Part shown: positions 58,401 to 64,000 of the stretch, piece after piece | Layout: every line of letters starts with the position of its first letter | Numbering within the stretch: the stretch's first letter is position 1 | Source of the DNA: Endomychus coccineus | Lineage: Eukaryota; Arthropoda; Insecta; Coleoptera; Endomychidae | Assembly (NCBI GenBank): GCA_958510875.1 | Contig: OY294070.1 | Coordinates: 16,297,631-16,361,630 of the forward strand | DNA length: 64,000 bases | Direction of reading: 5' to 3' | Made by a program: the position numbers and the translations under genes | Notes under the pieces: generated by a model | Databases searched by the model: none | The model's input: only the letters and a program-made list of their open reading frames with translations | Told to the model about the DNA's origin: nothing

Positions 58401-59652
58401 TACTTGTACTCTGAATTTTAAACTTGTAACATAATCAAAGCCTTTAAAAATGTTCCACTACAGGCTAAATTCTGCTTGAAGGCAAGCTTTATTAATTATT
58501 TCCCCTTGAAGTAGGTTTATGTGGCATGAAACACAGTAGCTTCTACAAGCAGTTATTACCAAATACTTTCTAATATCTGTTTGAAGAAGCTATGGTGTTA
58601 GCTAAACTAGTTACATTTATTTATTAAATCAATGAAAATCAAACTGTTAAAAGTTATTTTATTCAAGTTTATAATGGATATATTCTATTAAATTTTTTTA
58701 TACTGAAACCCCTCATAAATCCACATCACTACTTTGATAGTATTTTACGTCTATGGGTCGTGAAATGTTTCATTTCACACTGTTTAACTAAAATGACAGA
58801 TGTTAAATGTTAACAGCTATCTGCGTTGTCAGAATATCTTTTTTATTAAGTAGCATTTGAACAGTAGCTAAGTTTTTTCTGTCAAAAAAATTGCATCTTG
58901 TTCGAGTTACATAAACAGGAAAGGAATTTATTCTAAAAGCACGAAAGCAATGGGAAAATTTATTCCAAGCAAATGCATAAAAAGGTACGACAAAAAATAC
59001 TAATTTGTCAAAATTATTAAAATTCGTGAGATTTCTTATAAAAGATGACATGAGCAATACACTATACTAAAATAGAGGGTGTTGTACCGAGGCCTGGTAA
59101 TGTAATGTTACAATTTCCGACCGCAAAAAGTTTTTTGGAAATAATTTTTTATATAAACTGGATAAAACTGGATTTTTGAAAATAGAATGGTATTCCAATG
59201 CTACATATTTGATTTTGAATATTGATATCACATTTGTGAACGATTACTATTGAAGTTTAATATGTTCAGGACAGGATTCAATAATATCTAGTTATACATC
59301 TTAAGCTAATGAAACAATGTTTTGATTAAACTTGCAAATAATTTTATTTCAAACGGCAAAGCGCTCTCTTCGATCCGTTTGGGGACCCGGAAAATGTTGA
59401 ATTAGCTTCCTGAATAAAAATGATGTACTAAAAGTTCAAAAACATTTTAAGCAAACTCAGTTTTTTTCCAAAACCTTCGAACAGAACTTTGTATAGCTCA
59501 GATTGTGAATGCTAGTTCAGTTAACATGTTTAAACAATCCTTATATCTCAGTATGTTTCTCTTTCCAGCTCCAAGACTATGGACAGCCACCCACAGATTT
59601 AGTTGGTGACGTAATGCCTCCCCCTGACATGAACCAGTGTACTGTCATGTAA
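55411..59652 (+). CDS. Pex19: Peroxisomal biogenesis factor 19 (five coding exons)
   Basis: PEX19 is the cytosolic chaperone and import receptor for peroxisomal membrane proteins; it docks on PEX3. Joined exons 55411-55474, 55528-55770, 56154-56350, 56451-56663 and 59569-59652 keep one frame, 801 nt, 266 residues (human protein 299). The N-terminal helix ELSELLDSALQDFDD matches the PEX3-binding helix. Residues about 170-185 (FMQGMMQSLLSKEVLYPSLK) begin the cargo-binding helical domain, which continues RFPEWIENN, RFENVLELMQKLQDYGQPPT. The end CTVM is a CaaX farnesylation box. All four introns are GT..AG. The ATG is chosen because it sits just before the conserved helix and is the only in-frame start. 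Intron 4 (2905 bp) holds a Penelope insertion. The C-terminal tail before CaaX is short. Confidence 0.95.
55528..55770 (+). CDS. Pex19: PEX19 coding exon 2
   Basis: Acceptor TTTTTATCAG, donor GTAATT. Encodes SALQDFDDKPK, an acidic Ser/Glu-rich linker, then WTEEFMRQIVQN, corresponding to the second amphipathic helix, and EEQIKQTFEQMA. Intron 1 is only 53 bp. Confidence 0.94.
56154..56350 (+). CDS. Pex19: PEX19 coding exon 3
   Basis: Acceptor TTCTTTCAG, donor GTACAA. Encodes SISQAVQGLTQSSEQN, a GGGGD loop and FLPPFMQGMMQSLLSKE, the start of the membrane-protein-binding domain. Confidence 0.95.
56451..56663 (+). CDS. Pex19: PEX19 coding exon 4
   Basis: 71 complete codons, phase 0 at both ends; acceptor ACATTTTCAG, donor GTAAAA. 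Encodes VLYPSLKDILDRFPEWIENN through RFENVLELMQK, the most conserved part of the cargo-binding domain. Confidence 0.96.
57030..57041 (+). repeat. Left target-site duplication of the intronic Penelope
   Basis: GAAGGATTTATT, repeated exactly at 57948-57959. Confidence 0.88.
57042..57947 (+). mobile_element. Penelope family 1 insertion in PEX19 intron 4 (GIY-YIG end)
   Basis: 906 bp, 5'-truncated, in the sense orientation of PEX19. It opens inside the connector (KKYDINVAHKPTNCVGKYF), then has the GIY-YIG region VYKLNCLDCDGTYTGISKQY with its CxxC finger, and the C-terminus ALAKHCFDYNHQFDCNNVNI … NYYKRSILEMIHIKRDSKSV … HIYTN, all in one open frame (57065-57472). A 3' untranslated tail leads to the hammerhead at 57848 and the terminal CCTATTTCCCGGGAATTTAT. 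A 12-bp target duplication flanks it. The open frame makes this the youngest-looking family-1 copy here. Confidence 0.92.
57848..57889 (+). ncRNA. Hammerhead ribozyme motif, intact core (PLE family 1)
   Basis: CTGATGA (57853-57859), stem II GGTC/GACC around ATGA, GAAA (57873-57876), palindromic ACGT as minimal stem III, cleavage triplet GTA ending at 57880, and stem I GTCTT (57848-57852) pairing perfectly with AAGAC (57885-57889) after a 4-base bulge. One extra U sits between the core and stem II. This is the arrangement reported for Penelope-like elements; as part of the PEX19 pre-mRNA intron it would be transcribed in sense. Confidence 0.78.
59569..59652 (+). CDS. Pex19: PEX19 coding exon 5 (stop and CaaX box)
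   Basis: Acceptor CTCTTTCCAG. 27 codons and TAA: LQDYGQPPTDLVGDVMPPPD then MNQCTVM. Cys-Thr-Val-Met fits the farnesylation consensus with Met last. Confidence 0.95.
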   Translation, partial: LQDYGQPPTDLVGDVMPPPDMNQCTVM

Positions 59653-59764
59653 TGAGATTGTTTTTATGTATTATAGTGCTTAATGGATTCTTATTCAATT
59701 ATATTTTAATGCTAAGTGATTTAAATTATTTCACTTTGTTATTGGGTTTTCAGTCGTAAAAGGA

Positions 59765-59770
59765 AATAAA
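59765..59770 (+). terminator. Candidate PEX19 poly(A) signal
   Basis: AATAAA 113 bp after the PEX19 stop codon, on the coding strand. It is the first canonical hexamer downstream. Confidence 0.55.
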
Positions 59771-59794
59771 ACAACGTTATACAACAGATTGTGT

Positions 59795-60195
59795 TTCTTT
59801 CCAATTCCATATATCCAAAAATTATCCTTGTTTTACCTAAAACGTTAAAACACGATTTTTTTCTTCGTATTTTGACTTGTGGAGGCTTTGGGGAATATTT
59901 AAAAAAGTTCGACAGATCACAAAGGGATGACCAATCTGAGTTACCTGGAATCGCTCGTGGTGGATTAACAAAAGAGATTTCCGCTCGAAGGACCAGGTAA
60001 ATGGTTTCCGACAGTACTATCATTGAAACTCGAGTTGTCAACCTTGATTCATTAGAACCGTACTAATTTTAATTATGGTTACTAAGTTAAAACGCCATTT
60101 GCTCATATCATTTATTAAACATCGTATAGCGATAATAAAACAATACTAACAAATAGAGATTTTACACAACAGTTAAACTGAAATTTAAATATTGT
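59795..60195. repeat. Unnamed dispersed repeat, copy 1 (partner 61722-62207)
   Basis: Shares with the second copy TATATCCAAAAATTATCCTT, the TTCCGCTCGAAGGACCAGG segment, TGAAACTCGAGTT, ACTAAGTTAAAACGCCATTT and CATCGTATAGCGATAATAAA. Copy 2 has about 80 extra bases in the left third. The strand of the original element is unknown. Confidence 0.82.
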
Positions 60196-61708
60196 AAGCT
60201 ACGTAATTTCCACCTTCCCTTGATTCTAAATTAATTAAAAAGATGAATTTACCCAAGTTACTGTTATTTCCCAAACTAGTTCAAATTTGTGGTTGTTCGG
60301 CCCTTTTCGTTAACAATGATGATACTTGCCCTATTACTTTTTAAACAACATACCCTGGGCGCCACCACGAGTAAAAAAAAAAGAATTTCAGAGTGTTATA
60401 AATATAGAAATAAGCATCATTGAATTGGTAGTAAGTAAAAAGGAAAAGAAACAAAGCATATAAAAACAATATCAAATATATTCAAATATTGATGAACAAT
60501 AGAAAATCTTTAACAAACTTGCATGCCCTTTCGGGGCACCGATATAAAATTGAAACAGTTATAAATGAAGTAATCAATCTACTTTCACTCAGCAATTACG
60601 ACCAGAATCTAATTCATCATGGTAATGAAAGTTGCAACAGTAATATTAAAATTACTCCCCTGTGGTCCTGATGGTGACTCCGCGAGGTCTCTAGTAGTGT
60701 ATTGGGATCCAATATCCTCCTATCGAAAAAGAAAAAAATACACGAGTAGGATGTCCACAAGATAGGTCAAAATGAGTACTTGCAATGACTCAGTAAGGAC
60801 GCTGAGAATAGCTGAGTTAAGCCGGATAAATATTAAATAGGTGAAGCCAAGATAAATTATAATTACAATTACAGATTAAATTAATATGTCACAATTATTC
60901 AGAATTTACTACAATTATAACGAAATGAATTTAAACAAGGTTAGAAAAAAATGAATTGAGTTTGAAAATAAGATATGAGTTAAGGTTCAGTGATTCCTAG
61001 AACCACGTGGGTGGATTTCGTATTATTAGGCCTCTTTAGTATGATTACGGGATAGTTCAACAAGTCCCACGTTAACTCTATAATCGAATAAGGTATTGAA
61101 ACAAGGCTCGTGGAATTATAGATATGGAATGGTTAGTTCTAGCCTCTATATGTTTCGTACCTTTTCGATTCGGATAACGCTACGTTGTTCGTATTATGAG
61201 GAGTTCAAAGCAAAAAAACATATACGATATAATAACCCCACGTGTATTCAGAAAATGATGGAATCAAGTGATTTTGCCAGTTGAATAAATGATATAGATA
61301 AAATTACAATGTCTATAATCAAGAGATCTTGGTGCCTGTTGTAAGAGCAGGAAACACTCAAAGTTCTGTATACATCAGAGTAAGCCTGATTGTGAATGAA
61401 ATATTAAAGATTCAATGCTACTTACTCTAAAAACAATTTAATAACTGATTAAGACCTACCTTGTATTCACAGTAACACCTAAGATGCTCAGTTATCATCC
61501 GCAACCGGTTTTATTCAGATTCTCCCTTCCTAATTAATAACTCGGATGTGGGGGTAACAATATAGTATTAATTAAATACAGTTAACTATATCATTTAAGA
61601 TAGAGTTCTTTAATTGGGAGGTAGTTCAAGGATATAGATTCAAATTATTATAGGGTTCTATCATGAATTATGATATGTGACGATTCATTGAAAAGTCGGA
61701 TCGTTACA
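60196..61708. other. Intergenic, no recognisable gene
   Basis: Between the converging genes. A CTGGGCGCCACCACGAG motif at 60355 recalls LTR-element junctions but no element follows. The frames at 60489-60671 and 61096-61284 are unassigned. Confidence 0.4.
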
Positions 61709-61721
61709 ATATGTAGAACAG
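61709..61721 (+). repeat. Left 13-bp direct repeat of the Pgk-adjacent insertion
   Basis: ATATGTAGAACAG, repeated exactly at 62208-62220. Confidence 0.85.
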
Positions 61722-62207
61722 ACGTATATCCAAAATTATTCTTGTTTCACCTAAACGTTAAAACACGTTTTTTTCTTCATCATATTTTGACTTCAGGAGA
61801 GAACTCGTAACTTTCGTAGAATATCGTGAGCTAGCGGTGAAATGTTTTATTGATTTTTCTTGAATGTTAGGAGGTTATAGGCATTAGGAAATACCTAAAA
61901 AAATTCGTCAGACCACGAACTTGGCAACGAAGGGGTGACCAGGATTAACAGACGAGATTCCGCTCGAAGGACCAGGTAAATGGTATCCGATAATATTTTA
62001 ATTGAAACTCGAGTTATCAACCATGATTCAATTAGAATCGTACCAATTTCAATTGTAGTTACTAAGTTAAAACGCAGTTAAAACGCCATTTGTTTATATC
62101 ATTTATTAAATTTTACAATTTACATCGTATAGCGATAATAAATTTGTCTCAAAACAGAATACTAACAAATAGGGATTTTTACAAAAACAGTTCAACAGGA
62201 ATTTAAC
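61722..62207. mobile_element. Unnamed dispersed repeat, copy 2, with target duplication
   Basis: 486 bp homologous to 59795-60195 and flanked by a 13-bp direct repeat, which marks it as an insertion (length typical of LINE-mobilised SINE-like elements). It lies in what must be the 3' untranslated region of Pgk, just past the stop codon. TTTATT at 62102-62107 gives an AATAAA on the Pgk strand, so the element may supply the gene's poly(A) signal. No tRNA-derived promoter boxes are convincingly visible. Confidence 0.75.
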
Positions 62208-62224
62208 ATATGTAGAACAGGAAC

Positions 62225-63018
<794 letters not shown>

Positions 63019-63119
63019 CAATAATGGTGACGCATCCTCTCTGGGTAGCTTTGACAACTTCATCCATTATAGATTTTGTACCTTTGGCGAAATTATCGAA
63101 TTCGAAAACGCCTGCAGGC
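63019..63119 (-). CDS. Pgk: Phosphoglycerate kinase, penultimate coding exon in the window
   Basis: From 63119: one base finishing a codon (expected Gly of WNGP), then [20 protein letters not shown] and [14 protein letters not shown]. This is the segment before the GGGDT motif; VFE(F/W) and GC.TIIGGGD are family hallmarks. The acceptor is TTTTTCAG. Upstream exons are beyond the window or hidden in the unassigned 63120-63890. Confidence 0.96.
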
Positions 63120-63890
63120 CTGAAAAAGTTTTATATAAGTAATAGAAAACGATTATTCATCAACAAAGTCGGTTTTTCTAATGCAAATCTTTTTCAACTT
63201 ACTATTTTTGAAATTCGAATAACAGTTTGAAGGTTTACAAAAAGATATTTTTTTAGATATATTAGACGTCATTTGGCCAATTTGTTATTATTTTATTAAC
63301 AAATAATCAGCTTGATTGAGTAGCTGGTGATTTGAACATTTTTTTTTAAATTTTTCAACGGTTTTTTCATATTTTAATGGTTTTACGTATTACATTTTTT
63401 GATCTTTCTTTGGTTTCACGTTTAAATTTTTTTATTTATAAGCATTTTCTCAGAGCCTGTAAAGAATCTTAAGAGCAGGAAGTCAACTGAAAAGACAATT
63501 ACAATAAACATTTTTTAAAGGTCTTAATGATGTTTTTAAATAATTTTGTATTTCTGCACAAATTCATTTATCTCTGCTATAAAGTATTTTCTATCAAAAT
63601 AGATAGCTTTTCTGAATACTTTCGAAATGGATCAAACTAAAAATTTTTTTTATTATATTATGTTCAGTTAACGACTAGTAATAGTTCCTGCTCAAAAATT
63701 TACATTATATTTTGAATATATTATATGAAACGCAGAACATTTTTTTTTGTAGTGTTCAATAAAAAAATGTTGCAAAATAATAATTATTATGACACAAAAA
63801 ATAACAACAATACTAATTCCAGATTTTGGAACGGAAGCGTCAAAAAAAATTATTAATTAAATTTTGTTATTTGTTGATAAACAATTAACG
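63120..63890. other. Pgk: Pgk intronic sequence (incomplete)
   Basis: Very AT-rich with poly(T) and poly(A) runs; no further Pgk exon recognised before the right edge. Confidence 0.6.
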
Positions 63891-64000
63891 CATTAACTCC
63901 TGTGGAAGCTGGTCGTGGACGGGCTCTGAGAACCCTTCAGGACAAAGGATACAGAACCCTTGGATATGCCGCCGACAACATAGTTGTCATGGTACAAGGA
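63891..64000 (+). mobile_element. LINE reverse-transcriptase fragment at the right edge
   Basis: An open frame runs off the window: VEAGRGRALRTLQDKGYRTL, GYAADNIVVMVQG. This looks like the RT catalytic block L..LQ..G....GYADD(I/L)VV...G of I/R1-like LINEs, with YADDI changed to YAADN. It may be another copy of family A, whose RT part is otherwise missing here. It is less AT-rich than the DNA before it and probably inserted in a Pgk intron, antisense to the gene. Confidence 0.6.

Larger units (their letters stand above)
56664..59568 (+). other. Pex19: PEX19 intron 4
   Basis: 2905 bp, by far the largest intron of the gene (the others are 53, 383 and 100 bp). 906 bp of it is the Penelope insertion. 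Outside that I see no conserved element; the minus-strand frame at 58803-59057 is unassigned. Confidence 0.9.

Noticed and set aside
59739..60041. A 100-codon minus-strand frame after PEX19
   Set aside because: It falls in the PEX19 3' region and an uncharacterised repeat; the second copy of that repeat does not keep the frame open.
60350..60372. A second LTR primer-binding site at CTGGGCGCCACCACGAG
   Set aside because: It does not fit a tRNA 3' end with CCA, and neither a matching LTR pair nor gag/pol follows.
63891..64000. A host gene exon on the plus strand at the right edge
   Set aside because: The GYA(D)D-like block fits a LINE RT better than any host protein I can recall, although the evidence is short.

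Overview
The window is AT-rich eukaryotic nuclear DNA, almost certainly from an insect (beetle-like in its transposon mix, but I cannot name a species). Spliced genes, canonical GT..AG introns, poly(A) signals and the transposon families (mariner, Tc1, hAT/ZMYM-like, MULE/FLYWCH, Penelope-like, non-LTR LINEs) all fit an arthropod. Prokaryotic operon logic does not apply. The window contains one run of exactly 200 N (32631-32830), an assembly gap.

Only two host genes are recognisable, both in the last 9 kb. PEX19, the peroxisomal membrane-protein chaperone, lies on + at 55411-59652 in five coding exons (64+243+197+213+84 nt, 266 residues, ending in the CaaX box CTVM). Its fourth intron carries a 906-bp Penelope-like insertion. 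The last two coding exons of phosphoglycerate kinase (Pgk) lie on - at 63019-63119 and 62225-62364; the rest of the gene is off the right edge. The two genes converge, and the space between them holds two copies of an unnamed ~400-490 bp repeat. One copy sits 4 bp past the Pgk stop codon, flanked by a 13-bp direct repeat.

Everything from 1 to about 55 kb is a graveyard of nested, broken mobile elements. 0-5 kb: a mariner, then a mosaic of Penelope, LINE and hAT pieces. 5.7-7.0 kb and 13.5-14.3 kb: two copies of a foldback element with very long inverted repeats. 7-10.4 kb: an LTR-element primer-binding site, a hammerhead-bearing Penelope tail, and a MULE interrupted by a Penelope. 10.9-15 kb: a DDE transposase scrap, a LINE, and more Penelope. 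17.3-19.76 kb: a tandem array of ~257/267-bp units enclosed by inverted repeats. 20.3-24.8 kb: two 5'-truncated RNase H LINEs, one starting with an in-frame 67-codon triplication. 27.4-30.1 kb: an inverted repeat and a second MULE. 30.1-32.6 kb: two Penelopes head to head, one with an inverted-repeat insert. 33.85-35.7 kb and 49.4-51.3 kb: two hAT elements, each with a perfect 8-bp target duplication. 36.7-40.7 kb: Tc1, mariner, LINE and DDE remnants. 46.4-48.3 kb: a LINE nested in a LINE. 52.1-54.1 kb: a mariner end and the best-preserved Penelope.

At least five hammerhead-ribozyme-like motifs occur, all at the ends of Penelope-like copies. None of the transposase or reverse-transcriptase genes is intact, so the region reads as old, repeatedly re-invaded intergenic DNA next to two housekeeping genes.
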